Part shown: positions 18,149 through 26,347 of the stretch, in pieces
Layout: each line of letters starts with the position of its first letter
How positions within the stretch are numbered: the stretch's first letter is position 1
DNA from: Pseudoxanthomonas composti
GTDB taxonomy: Bacteria; Pseudomonadota; Gammaproteobacteria; Xanthomonadales; Xanthomonadaceae
DNA: 64,000 nucleotides
NCBI RefSeq assembly: GCF_004122095.1
Contig: NZ_SAWZ01000002.1
Coordinates: 1 to 64,000 of the forward strand
Direction: 5' to 3'
Notes under the pieces: generated by a model
Told to the model about the DNA's origin: nothing
Databases searched by the model: none
Seen by the model: the letters and a program-made list of their open reading frames with translations, nothing else
Translations under genes and position numbers: made by a program

Positions 18149-18820
18149 CTAGGGGCCGGGCTCGATCTGGCGGCAAGGGTCCGCCAGTTCCAGCTCGCGC
18201 AGCACCACGCCGGCCTGGGTGCGGTTGCGCACGCCCAGGCGCTCGAAGATCGCCGACATGTGCGCCTTCACCGTGCGCTCCTGCACGTCCAGGCGGTCGG
18301 CGATCTGCTTGTTGAGCAGGCCCTGGGCGACCATGCTCAAAACGCGGAACTGCTGCGGCGACAGGCTGGCCAGGCGTGCGGCCAGTTCGGTATCGCTGCG
18401 CGAGGACTGCGCCCGTGCCACCGAGGCCCGCAGCGAGGCCGGCAGCCACTGCTCGCAGGCCAGCACGCAACGGATCGCCTCGCGCAGCTCGTCCAGGCCG
18501 GCGCTCTTGGGCAGATAGCCGGCCGCGCCATGGTCCAGCGCCCGCCGCACCACGCGCGGATCGTCGTTGGCCGAGACCACCACCACGGCCACGGCGGGAA
18601 ACTCGGCGCGGATGGCGGCCAGTCCGGCCAGACCATGGTTGCCGGGCATGTGCAGGTCCAGCAGCACCAGGTCCACGTCCGGGCGCGATTCCAGCGCGGC
18701 CAGCACCTCATCCAGCGAGGCGGCTTCCAACACCTGCAGCTGCGCCACCGCATCGGTAGCCGCCGAGCGCAGGGCCGCGCGGAATAGCGGGTGGTCGTCT
18801 GCGATCAGCAGGATCGGCAT
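18149..18820 (-). CDS. LuxR/NarL-type response regulator, probable CrbR-like partner
   Basis: 223 residues. Receiver domain 1-120 with D8/D9 and phospho-acceptor D55 (VLLDLHMPG), K in the YLPKSAG motif, then a LuxR-type helix-turn-helix (about 148-212: LSPQQFRVLSMVAQGLLNKQIA and RTVKAHMSAIFERLGV). It lies 21 bp after the bdhA stop on the same strand, so bdhA and this gene probably form one operon. With the CrbS-like kinase 0.8 kb away it fits a CrbS/R pair, known in Vibrio and Pseudomonas to activate acetate-use genes such as acs. Target genes here are inferred from a shared motif in two divergent promoter regions. Confidence 0.87.
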   Translation of the reverse strand: MPILLIADDHPLFRAALRSAATDAVAQLQVLEAASLDEVLAALESRPDVDLVLLDLHMPGNHGLAGLAAIRAEFPAVAVVVVSANDDPRVVRRALDHGAAGYLPKSAGLDELREAIRCVLACEQWLPASLRASVARAQSSRSDTELAARLASLSPQQFRVLSMVAQGLLNKQIADRLDVQERTVKAHMSAIFERLGVRNRTQAGVVLRELELADPCRQIEPGP

Positions 18821-18841
18821 GGCGCGTTGGGCGCGTGCGGG

Positions 18842-19600
18842 TTACTGGACGGTCCAGCCGCCGTCCAGCACCAGGGTCTGTCCGGTCATGTTGCGGGCGG
18901 CGGCGGACATCAGGAAGGCCGTGGTGCCGGCCAGTTCGTCCATCTCGATGAACACGCCCTTGGGCATGGGCTTGAGCATCACCTCGCTCACCACCTGTTG
19001 CTCGCTGATCCCGCGCGTGCGGGCCTGGTCGGCGATCTGCTTGTCCACCAGCGGGGTCTTCACGTAGCTGGGGCAGACGGTGTTGATGGTGATGTCGGTG
19101 CCCGCCGTCTCCAGTGCGATCACCTTGGAAAATCCGACCAGGCCGTGCTTGGCCGCCACGTAGGCGCTCTTGTACGGGCTGGCCACCAGGGCGTGGATGC
19201 TGCCGATGTTGATCACGCGCCCGAAGCCGCGCTCGCGCATGCCCGGCAGCACCGCGCGGGTCAGGCGCGCCACGCCCACCAGCATCACCTGCACCAGGAA
19301 ATCCCACTTGGCGATGGGGAACTCCTCCAGCGGCGAGACATGCTGCAGGCCGGCGTTGTTGACCAGCACGTCCACCGGACGGCTGATGGCGTTCAGTGCG
19401 GCTTCCACGCTGTCCTCGGAGGTCACGTCCAGCGCCACGGCTTCGGCCGAGCCGCCGCCCTGCACGATGGCCTGGGCCACGCGGGTGGCCGCGTCCAGGT
19501 CCAGGTCGCTGATGATCAGATGGTGCCCGGCGCTGGCCAGCGCCTGGGCGATGCCGGCGCCGATGCCGCTGGCGGCACCGGTGACAAGGATGCTGCGCAT
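18842..19600 (-). CDS. bdhA: 3-hydroxybutyrate dehydrogenase (SDR family)
   Basis: NAD-dependent oxidation of D-3-hydroxybutyrate to acetoacetate in the cytoplasm. 252 residues with the SDR nucleotide motif TGAASGIG (7-14), NNAG (81-84), catalytic S134, Y147 and K151 (YVAAK), and the KPMPKGVFIEMDEL tail region typical of BdhA. ATG 19600 gives MRSILVTGAASG. It is the first gene of a probable operon with the LuxR-type regulator and is divergent from the 3HB-oligomer hydrolase. Upstream is the 16-bp motif at 19663-19678 and an extended -10 (TG-C-TAAGCT, 19632-19637 for TAAGCT). Confidence 0.93.
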   Translation of the reverse strand: MRSILVTGAASGIGAGIAQALASAGHHLIISDLDLDAATRVAQAIVQGGGSAEAVALDVTSEDSVEAALNAISRPVDVLVNNAGLQHVSPLEEFPIAKWDFLVQVMLVGVARLTRAVLPGMRERGFGRVINIGSIHALVASPYKSAYVAAKHGLVGFSKVIALETAGTDITINTVCPSYVKTPLVDKQIADQARTRGISEQQVVSEVMLKPMPKGVFIEMDELAGTTAFLMSAAARNMTGQTLVLDGGWTVQ

Positions 19601-19662
19601 GAACTGACGGCCTTCGTGGGGAAGTGGCGCGAGCTTAGCAAGGCCGCCGCCGCGGCCGCGTG

Positions 19663-19678
19663 GTACCAAAGTACGATG
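19663..19678 (-). promoter_or_regulatory. candidate CrbR-like binding motif, copy 2
   Basis: GTACCAAAGTACGATG on the plus strand, matching copy 1 at 14 of 16 positions and in the same orientation relative to the minus-strand catabolic gene. Its centre is about 36 bp from the TAAGCT -10 candidate of bdhA, placing it near -45, the usual position of an activator next to RNA polymerase. Confidence 0.6.
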
Positions 19679-19733
19679 ACGCCCGCCGCGGGCCACCGTT
19701 AGCGTGCCGGCACTGTCCGTGACCGGTGCTGCC

Positions 19734-21557
19734 ATGTCCCGCATGTTGCCATCGCTGCTGATCAGCCTGTGCCTGGCAGCCTGCGCCGTCCGTCCCGACC
19801 CGCCCCAGGGAGCCTTGACCCAGATGCAGCTGTCCACGCCGATGCGGGTCACCGAGCACCGCGGGCAGGACGACCTGCTCAGTGCGGGGCTGGGCCTGAG
19901 CGGCCTGCAATCGACGAGCGCTCCCGCCTTCTCCGACCCCGCGCATCCGACGCCGGCCGAGCTGCGCCGCAGGGCGCTGTGGAGCAACTGGCGCGGGATC
20001 GCCGACCTGTCGCCCACCGGTGGCTACGGGCGCCTGTACGGCACCCTGGCCCCGGTGCCCGGGCGCGAGTACACCGCACTGGCGACGGTCCCCGGGGCCA
20101 GGCAACCGCATCGGGTGCTGGCGCAGGTGCCGGATCATTTCGATGCACGGCGCCGCTGCGTGGTGGTGGCGCCTTCGTCGGGGTCGCGGGGCATCTATGG
20201 CGGCATCGCGGTGGCCGCCCCCTGGGCGCTGCCCAAGGGCTGCGCGGTGGCCTACACCGACAAGGGCGGCGGCAGCGACTACGTGGATCTGGACGCCGGG
20301 CTCGGCGTGGGCCTGGACGGCATGCTGGCGCCCCTGGGAACGCCCGGGCTGGCCTTCGCACCGCAGGTGCCGCCCGGCGCCTCCGGGGTGGCCTTCAAGC
20401 ATGCGCATTCGCGCGACAACCCCGAGGCGGACTGGGGGCGGCACGTGCAGCAGGCCGCGGCCTTCGCGTTGCAGGCCCTGGACGCGGCCTTCCCGGCGCA
20501 GGCGCCTTTCACCTTCGACAACACCCGCATCATCGCCGTGGGCATTTCCAATGGCGGCGGTGCGGTCCTGCGCGCGGCCGAGCTGGAAGGCGACTGGCTG
20601 GATGCGGTGGTCGCCGGCGAGCCCAATGTCTACGCAGCGCAGGCGCCTGGCAGTCGGCCCTTGTACGACTTCGCCACCGAGGCGGCCTTGCTGATGCCCT
20701 GTGCGCTGCTGGACTTGCCGGCGCAGGCGCTGCCACAGCCGCCGCTGCGTGCCCAGGTCGAACCGGCCTGGCGCGCGCGCTGCGAGCGCCTGGCGGCCCT
20801 GGGGTTGGTCGATGGAGCCGACGCGATGGCCCAGGCCCGCGATGCCCACGAACGCCTGCGCGCGAGCGGATGGACCGATGCGGCCTTGCAGGCCGGCGCG
20901 CCCAGCGTCGGCTTCGACCTGTGGCGCGCCGTGGCCGCCACCTACGCCTCGGCCTATGGCCGCTACGGCGTGGGCGAGCACCCCTGCGGCATGTCCTACG
21001 CGGCGCTGGATGCGACACAACTGGCGGGCCTGCGCCCGGGCTGGTGGGCCGAAGGCGCGGGCATTCCGCCCGGCAACGGCATCGGCCTGCGCGATCCGTG
21101 TGCGCAAGGGGCCGACCCGACACTGGAAGGCCTGCGCTGCCTGCGCGCCTTGTTCACCGGCGAGGGTGAGGACGCCAAGCGGGTCCAGGCCGGCATCGCG
21201 GCCACGGCTGCGGGCCTGCCGCGTGCAGAGCTGCCGGTGCTGGTGGTGCATGGCATCGATGACGGCTTGATCCCGCCCGCGTTCACCAGTGCGCCGTACG
21301 TTGCGGCTGCGCGCGCCGCCGGCCGCCGGCGCATCGCCAGCTGGCAGGTGGAACACGGCGAGCATTTCGACGCTTTCCTGGCCTTTCCCGACTACGGTGC
21401 TCGCTACGCGCCGATGCTGCCCTACGTCTACGCCGCGCTGGACCGCGTGAGCCAGGTCTTGGACCGAACCGCACCGATGCCGGCCGACGCGCGGATCCCG
21501 GCGCGTGGGCGCGGGCAGGGCGCGGTGGAGGCCGCCCAGTTGCCGATGCCCGACTGA
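19734..21557 (+). CDS. D-(-)-3-hydroxybutyrate oligomer hydrolase, lipoprotein form
   Basis: 607 residues resembling the PHB-pathway 3HB-oligomer hydrolase family, which cleaves oligomers to 3-hydroxybutyrate monomers. Signal peptide with lipobox LAAC (C17), then the conserved PAELRRRALWSNWRGIAD segment, nucleophile S272 in GISNGGG, a downstream HGIDDGLIPP (acid) and EHGEHFDAF (histidine). ATG 19734 was chosen because it starts the signal peptide; a GTG at 19704 only adds ten residues. It is divergent from bdhA with the shared motif between them. The lipobox predicts membrane anchoring outside the cytoplasm, consistent with degrading external oligomers. Confidence 0.88.
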   Translation: MSRMLPSLLISLCLAACAVRPDPPQGALTQMQLSTPMRVTEHRGQDDLLSAGLGLSGLQSTSAPAFSDPAHPTPAELRRRALWSNWRGIADLSPTGGYGRLYGTLAPVPGREYTALATVPGARQPHRVLAQVPDHFDARRRCVVVAPSSGSRGIYGGIAVAAPWALPKGCAVAYTDKGGGSDYVDLDAGLGVGLDGMLAPLGTPGLAFAPQVPPGASGVAFKHAHSRDNPEADWGRHVQQAAAFALQALDAAFPAQAPFTFDNTRIIAVGISNGGGAVLRAAELEGDWLDAVVAGEPNVYAAQAPGSRPLYDFATEAALLMPCALLDLPAQALPQPPLRAQVEPAWRARCERLAALGLVDGADAMAQARDAHERLRASGWTDAALQAGAPSVGFDLWRAVAATYASAYGRYGVGEHPCGMSYAALDATQLAGLRPGWWAEGAGIPPGNGIGLRDPCAQGADPTLEGLRCLRALFTGEGEDAKRVQAGIAATAAGLPRAELPVLVVHGIDDGLIPPAFTSAPYVAAARAAGRRRIASWQVEHGEHFDAFLAFPDYGARYAPMLPYVYAALDRVSQVLDRTAPMPADARIPARGRGQGAVEAAQLPMPD

Positions 21558-21642
21558 CGCGTCCAGGGCGGCTCCGCGCCGATACCTGGCCTGCACGAGG
21601 GCCCGGCTATCCTGCCGGCCTGTCCCGTTGAGACCTGTCCGC

Positions 21643-22257
21643 ATGGCACGCCACTTCTCGATGTTGCGCGACTTCCAGCTGGCCGACTGGTTCACGCTGG
21701 GCAACGCCTTCTGCGGCACCGGCGCGGTGTTCGCCGCGCTCAACTTCATGCAGGACGGACGGATCAGCGTGCTGCTGGCCGGCATGGGGCTGATCCCGCT
21801 GGCCTTCATCTTCGATGCGCTGGATGGACGCGTGGCGCGCTGGCGCAACTCGGCCTCCACCCTGGGGCGCGAGCTGGACTCGCTGGCGGATGTGATCTCC
21901 TTCGGCGTGGCGCCGGCGGCGCTGGCCTACGCTTGCGGCCTGCGCGGCGGTTGGGACTGGCTGGTGCTGAGCTACTTCGTCTGCTGCGGGGTCAGCCGCC
22001 TGGCGCGCTACAACGTGACCGCCGAATCGCTGTCCGGCGATGAGGGCAAGGTGAGTTTCTTCGAGGGCACGCCCATTCCCACCAGCCTGGTGCTGGTGGT
22101 GGTGCTGGGCCTTGCCGCCGTGCAAGGACGCGTGGGGCCTGCGATCTGGGGCGGCGTCTGGCAGCTTGGGCCTTGGCAGCTGCACCCGCTGGTGCTGCTG
22201 TTCGCGCTGTCCGGCTCGTTGATGATCAGCAAGACCATTCGCATCCCCAAGCCATAG
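21643..22257 (+). CDS. pssA: CDP-diacylglycerol-serine O-phosphatidyltransferase
   Basis: Makes phosphatidylserine, the precursor of phosphatidylethanolamine, at the inner membrane. 204 residues with six or so hydrophobic segments and the full CDP-alcohol phosphatidyltransferase motif D58-x2-DG-x2-AR-x8-G75-x3-D79-x3-D83. ATG 21643 gives MARHFSMLRDFQLADWFTLGN, the usual start of this type II enzyme. It lies 85 bp after the oligomer hydrolase and before phaE, on the same strand, but its function is general lipid synthesis rather than PHB metabolism. TATCCT at about 21608 is a weak -10 candidate. Confidence 0.93.
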   Translation: MARHFSMLRDFQLADWFTLGNAFCGTGAVFAALNFMQDGRISVLLAGMGLIPLAFIFDALDGRVARWRNSASTLGRELDSLADVISFGVAPAALAYACGLRGGWDWLVLSYFVCCGVSRLARYNVTAESLSGDEGKVSFFEGTPIPTSLVLVVVLGLAAVQGRVGPAIWGGVWQLGPWQLHPLVLLFALSGSLMISKTIRIPKP

Positions 22258-22339
22258 AGCGTCGCGCGCTTCGGATACGCGCGGTCCGCACGCGGGCGCG
22301 CACGCCCGGACCTGCTCTCAAACGCAACCGGGCCGTTGC

Positions 22340-22345
22340 TATGAT
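22340..22345 (+). promoter_or_regulatory. -10 element candidate upstream of phaE
   Basis: TATGAT, one mismatch from TATAAT, 28 bp before the phaE start; no good -35 is seen at 16-18 bp. The rest of the 115-bp pssA-phaE gap shows no other feature. Confidence 0.4.
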
Positions 22346-22372
22346 CGGGCCACGCGTCCACGGGAGTGCCTG

Positions 22373-23677
22373 ATGTTCCAGAACAGCCCATTCGAGACCT
22401 CCAGCCTGGAGCGCATGGCGCGGGACTCCCTGGAGCAGTGGGGCGCGGCGTTGCGCCAGGCCGGTCTTGGCGGCGGGCTGTCGCAGCCGCCGCAGATGTG
22501 GCCGGGCATGCAGGCCGCGAGCGCCGCGACCTCCGGTTTCGCCGCGGGCGCCAGCGCCCAGCGCCAGGCCGACGACTGGTTTTCGCTGATGCAGAACCTG
22601 GCCAGCCGCTTCGCCGGCCGGGAGGCCAGTGCGGCCGACATCGGCCAGGCCTGGCGCGAGGCGCTGGGGGCCAATGCAGCCGATCCCTTCGCCAGCGTGT
22701 TCACCCAGTGGGGCGCGCAGGGGCTCAGTGGCTTGGAGAACTGGCTGCAGCAGGTGTTGCCTGGACTCAACGATCTGCAGGAGCAAGCCAGTCGCTGGTT
22801 CAACATGCCGGCCTTCGGCCTGACCCGCGAGCACCAGGGGCGTTGGCAGCAACTGCGCCAGGCGCTGCAGGAGTACCAGCGCTGGGCCAACGACTACCAC
22901 GCCCTGATGACCAAGGCTGGCCAGCACGCCCTGGCGCTGTTCGAGACCAAGCTGGAAGCGCACGCCGAGCCCGGCCGCCAGATCGCCTCGGCACGTGCGC
23001 TGTTCGATGTGTGGATCGATGCGGCCGAGGAGGCCTATGCGCAGATCGCGCTGTCGCCCGAGTTTCGCCATATCTACGGCCAGCTGGCCAACGCGCAGAT
23101 GCGCGTGCGCGCCGGCGTGCAGAAGGAAGTGGAGCAGGTGAGTGCGCTGTTCGGCATGCCGACACGCACCGAGGTCGATTCGGCCTACCGCAAGATCGTG
23201 GAGCTCGAGCGCGCGATGCGTCGCCTCAACCGCCAGGTTGGGCCGCAGACCGTGGTGCGCGCCACGCCGGCCGCATCGACAACAGGTGAGGCCCCCACGC
23301 AATCCAAGCCGGCGCCGAAGACGCGCGCGCCCGGCGCGCGCAGGCGCGTGGCCAAGCAGGCCGCCGCGGCCGGAGCGCCGCGCAAGGCCGCAGCCAAGGC
23401 GCCTGCACCCGCCAAGCGCGCCGCGGCCGAGCGCGCCGTGGCACCGGCCGCCAAGACGACCGCGCCGGCCGCCGCGCGCCGCGCAACATCGCCCAAGGTT
23501 GTGCCAGCGAAGTCGGCACCAGCCAAGACCGCCAAGGCCGCCAAGCCGCTCAAGGCGGCCGGCAAGACCAGCAAGGCGGCGCGCAAGTCGGTCATGCCGG
23601 CCGTGGAGGCGCCGGTCTCGATGCGTGACTGGGTCAGCCAACATGCCTCTGGCAAGCGCGCGGGGAGGACCTCCTGA
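22373..23677 (+). CDS. phaE: class III PHA synthase subunit PhaE with histone H1-like C-terminal tail
   Basis: Partner subunit required for activity of class III polyhydroxyalkanoate synthase at the granule surface. 434 residues. Residues about 1-300 are PhaE-like (DWFSLMQNLASRF, LTREHQGRWQQLRQALQEY, the helical FDVWIDAAEEAY region and the VDSAYRKIVELERAMRRLN motif). Residues about 304-415 are an Ala/Lys/Pro-rich low-complexity tail resembling PhaF/AlgP or histone H1, ending in SMRDWVSQHASGKRAG. Typical PhaE proteins lack such a long basic tail. GGGAG precedes ATG 22373. It overlaps phaC by one base (TGATG), so translation is coupled. Confidence 0.9.
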   Translation: MFQNSPFETSSLERMARDSLEQWGAALRQAGLGGGLSQPPQMWPGMQAASAATSGFAAGASAQRQADDWFSLMQNLASRFAGREASAADIGQAWREALGANAADPFASVFTQWGAQGLSGLENWLQQVLPGLNDLQEQASRWFNMPAFGLTREHQGRWQQLRQALQEYQRWANDYHALMTKAGQHALALFETKLEAHAEPGRQIASARALFDVWIDAAEEAYAQIALSPEFRHIYGQLANAQMRVRAGVQKEVEQVSALFGMPTRTEVDSAYRKIVELERAMRRLNRQVGPQTVVRATPAASTTGEAPTQSKPAPKTRAPGARRRVAKQAAAAGAPRKAAAKAPAPAKRAAAERAVAPAAKTTAPAAARRATSPKVVPAKSAPAKTAKAAKPLKAAGKTSKAARKSVMPAVEAPVSMRDWVSQHASGKRAGRTS

Positions 23678-24747
23678 TGACCAGTCCACTGGAGATCAGC
23701 CTGGAAGCCCTGGCCGAGGAAGCGATGGCGATGCAGCAGAAGCTGGCCGCCGGCTTCCAGCTGCTGCCCGATGTGGAAGACGTGCAGTACGGCGTTACCC
23801 GCCGCGAGGAGATCTGGCGCGACGGCAAGGTCGTGCTGTATCGCTTCGTCGGCGAGCACGCGCCGGTCACCAGCGTGCCGCTGCTGATCAGCTATGCGCT
23901 GGTCAACCGCCCGTACATGGTGGACCTGCAGTCCGACCGTTCGCTGGTGCGCAAGCTGCTTGAGCAGGGGCAGGACGTCTACATCATCGACTGGGGCTAT
24001 CCGGACCGTTCGGACCGCTTCCTGGAACTGGGCGACTACCTGCATCGCTACATCGACGGCGCGGTGGACGCGCTGCGCCAGCGCAGCGGCCACGATGCGA
24101 TCAACGTGCTCGGCATCTGCCAGGGCGGTTCGTTCTCGCTGTGCTACGCCGCGCTGTATCCGCGCAAGGTGCGCAATCTGGTGACGATGGTGACGCCGGT
24201 GGATTTCCACACCCCGGACAACATGCTGTCCAACTGGGCGCGCGAGATCGACGTGGACCTGTTCGTGGACACCATGGGCAACGTGCCGGCGGACATGCTC
24301 AATGCCAGCTACCTGATGCTCAAGCCGTTCCGGCTGAACCTGCAGAAGTACGTGGGTCTGGTGGACATCCTGGACGATCGCGGCGCCATCGAGGATTTCC
24401 TGCGGATGGAGAAATGGATCTTCGACTCGCCCGATCTGGCCGGCGAGGCCTTCCGCCAGTTCATCAAGCAGTTCTACCAGGCCAATGGGCTGGTCAAGGG
24501 CGAGGTGGTGATCGATGGCGACCGCGTGGACCTGGGCTTCGTGGACATGCCGGTGCTCAACATCTACGCCGAGCAGGACCATCTGGTGCCGCCGGACGCT
24601 TCGCGCGCCCTGGCCAAGGTGGTCGGCACGCAGGACTACACCGAGCTGAGCTTCAAGGGCGGCCATATCGGCATCTACGTCTCCAGCCGCGCCCAGCGCG
24701 AGGTGCCGTCCACCGTGCACCAGTGGCTGATGGCGCGTTCGCGCTGA
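23677..24747 (+). CDS. phaC: class III poly(3-hydroxyalkanoate) synthase subunit PhaC
   Basis: Polymerises 3-hydroxyacyl-CoA to PHA. 356 residues, the class III length. The lipase-like box GICQGG carries nucleophile C148, with D301 (AEQDHLVPP) and H330 (KGGHIGIYVS) completing the triad; VYIIDWGYPDRSDR and NVLGICQGG are family signatures. The ATG at 23677 overlaps the phaE stop by one base. Together with bdhA, the oligomer hydrolase and the CrbS/R-like pair it makes this a PHB synthesis and re-use locus. phaA/phaB are not in the window. Confidence 0.95.
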   Translation: MTSPLEISLEALAEEAMAMQQKLAAGFQLLPDVEDVQYGVTRREEIWRDGKVVLYRFVGEHAPVTSVPLLISYALVNRPYMVDLQSDRSLVRKLLEQGQDVYIIDWGYPDRSDRFLELGDYLHRYIDGAVDALRQRSGHDAINVLGICQGGSFSLCYAALYPRKVRNLVTMVTPVDFHTPDNMLSNWAREIDVDLFVDTMGNVPADMLNASYLMLKPFRLNLQKYVGLVDILDDRGAIEDFLRMEKWIFDSPDLAGEAFRQFIKQFYQANGLVKGEVVIDGDRVDLGFVDMPVLNIYAEQDHLVPPDASRALAKVVGTQDYTELSFKGGHIGIYVSSRAQREVPSTVHQWLMARSR

Positions 24748-24830
24748 GCGCGCGGCGCGCGCTGCGATTCACAGGCCGCAGCCACGCCCTGGCCGAGACT
24801 GGGGCTCCCATGCCTATGGAGAACGCCGAC

Positions 24831-25031
24831 ATGTCTGCTCATCGCCCACTGGCACGCTCGCTCGACGATCGCATGATCGCCGGCGTCATGGGCGGCATCG
24901 CCCATCGCTTCGGCTGGAACCCGACCCTGGTGCGGGCGATCTACGTGATCGTCTCGCTCGCCTCGGCCGCTTTTCCCGGCGCCATCGTCTACCTGCTGCT
25001 GTGGCTACTGATGCCGGTGGAGGCGGACTGA
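24831..25031 (+). CDS. small PspC-domain membrane protein
   Basis: 66 residues: a short N-terminal arm, the PspC core (RMIAGVMGGIAHRFGWNPTLVRAIYV) and one long hydrophobic segment ending LLLWLLMPVEAD. PspC proteins sense or relay envelope stress to PspA; lone short PspC proteins are common and often uncharacterised. GGAGA at 24818-24822 is 8 bases before ATG 24831, so that start is preferred over in-frame ATGs at 24810 and 24816. No psp operon is nearby. Confidence 0.8.
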   Translation: MSAHRPLARSLDDRMIAGVMGGIAHRFGWNPTLVRAIYVIVSLASAAFPGAIVYLLLWLLMPVEAD

Positions 25032-25067
25032 TGCGCCGCCACGCAGGTGCTTGATGCGGTAGGGCAA

Positions 25068-25496
25068 ATGCGCAGGCGTGCGTTGTTGATCGCAGGCGCC
25101 GCGTGGACACTGCCGAACAGCCTCATCGGCCTGCTTCTGGGCGTTCTGGGCCTGGCCGGCGGCGCCCGGCCGCAATGGCGCCAGCGCGAGCTGGCCTTGG
25201 TTTTCGACCGCTACCCCTGGGGTCCGGGTGGGGCCATCACCTTCGGCAACATCATTCTCAACACCGGGTCGTCGCTGGACACCATGTGCAGCACCTATGC
25301 CCAGCGCGCCGGACTGCGCACTGAAAAGGCGATCTGCCTGGGCGACCACGAGCGCGCGCACGTCTATCAGTACATGGTGCTCGGCCCCTTCTTCCTGCCG
25401 GTCTATCTGCTCAGCGGCGGCATCAGCGTGCGCAACCCGTTCGAGCGCGCCGCCGACCGCTACGCGGCGACCGGGGCCGGCTGGTGGCCGTTCTGA
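25068..25496 (+). CDS. small membrane protein with HExxH and ERAAD motifs
   Basis: 142 residues, not assigned to a named enzyme. N-terminal hydrophobic segment (about 5-32), a middle region with a GxxITFGNIIL stretch, then HERAHVYQ (H94, E95, H98), a second hydrophobic stretch (about 101-120), and NPFERAADRYA (E126, D130). The HExxH plus downstream ER-AD pattern resembles DUF4157-like minimal zinc peptidase folds, but catalysis is not shown. A GTG at 25047 would add seven residues. It lies 36 bp after the PspC protein and may share its transcript. Confidence 0.7.
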   Translation: MRRRALLIAGAAWTLPNSLIGLLLGVLGLAGGARPQWRQRELALVFDRYPWGPGGAITFGNIILNTGSSLDTMCSTYAQRAGLRTEKAICLGDHERAHVYQYMVLGPFFLPVYLLSGGISVRNPFERAADRYAATGAGWWPF

Positions 25497-25556
25497 TCGC
25501 GACCAAGCTCCGCGGGGACGGGGATTGCACCGCCTGCCCCAGCCCGCACGCCGGCC

Positions 25557-26240
25557 TCAGCGGGGCAGTACGCCGCTTAGGAAGGTCTCCACGCCGCTCA
25601 TGGCATACGCGCGGATTTCCTCGGGGTTCGGGTTAAGCAGGTTGCCGCAGGCTGTGCGCAGGATCAGCCCGCCGAACAGCATGTCGAAGAACTGCAGCGC
25701 GGCCTGCATCGGCGAGTTGCGCAGCACGATGTGACCGGCTTCCTGCTGGGCCTCCAGGTAGCTCGCCAGATGAGTGCTGATGGACTCCAGTGCGTTGGCG
25801 AAGAACCAGTCGCGCAGGGCGGGGAAGGAGTGCCCCTCGCCGATCACCAGGCGATGCACCAGGTGGGCATCGTCGGTGGTGTTGCTGCGGGTGTAGCGCT
25901 CGGCGGCTGCGCGCAGGCCTTCCTCCGGCGGCAGGCCCTCCAGGTCCAGCCCGTCCATGATCGCGGACATGGCCTGCAGGCGGCGATCGACGATGGCGTA
26001 GGCCAGTCCTTCCTTGTCGCCGAACACGCGGTACAGCGTGGCCAGCGAGCCGCCGGCCCGCGCCACGATCTCGCTGAGCTTGGCGTGCTGGTAGCCCTTC
26101 TCCCGGAACACCTCGGTGGCCGCATCCAGGAACTTCTCCACGCGCAGCTCGCCGCGCCGGCACAGGTCCACCTGGGGCAGGGGATGCATGTCCCCGGACA
26201 GCACCCGGGTGGTGAATCGAACGGGTTGTGGACTCTTCAC
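25557..26240 (-). CDS. TetR/AcrR-family transcriptional regulator
   Basis: 227 residues (210 from the ATG at 26189). The helix-turn-helix is at about residues 36-80 (FLDAATEVFREKGYQHAKLSEIVARAGGSLATLYRVFGDKEGL), with a helical ligand/dimer domain after it. The GTG at 26240 has AAGG seven or so bases upstream; the ATG at 26189 would leave twenty residues before the helix-turn-helix and is also possible. No obvious target lies next to it: the next gene is a tRNA and the convergent neighbour is a small membrane protein. Two TTGTCGGA direct repeats upstream (26251, 26288) could be regulatory. Confidence 0.88.
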   Translation of the reverse strand: MKSPQPVRFTTRVLSGDMHPLPQVDLCRRGELRVEKFLDAATEVFREKGYQHAKLSEIVARAGGSLATLYRVFGDKEGLAYAIVDRRLQAMSAIMDGLDLEGLPPEEGLRAAAERYTRSNTTDDAHLVHRLVIGEGHSFPALRDWFFANALESISTHLASYLEAQQEAGHIVLRNSPMQAALQFFDMLFGGLILRTACGNLLNPNPEEIRAYAMSGVETFLSGVLPR

Positions 26241-26347
26241 GCGGGCGACCTTGTCGGAATGCCGAACTGACCGGCCACGCTATCAAATTGTCGGACAGAC
26301 GCATGCTGCGTTGCGGTATCTGCCGATTACGCTCTAGATGGCGGCGC

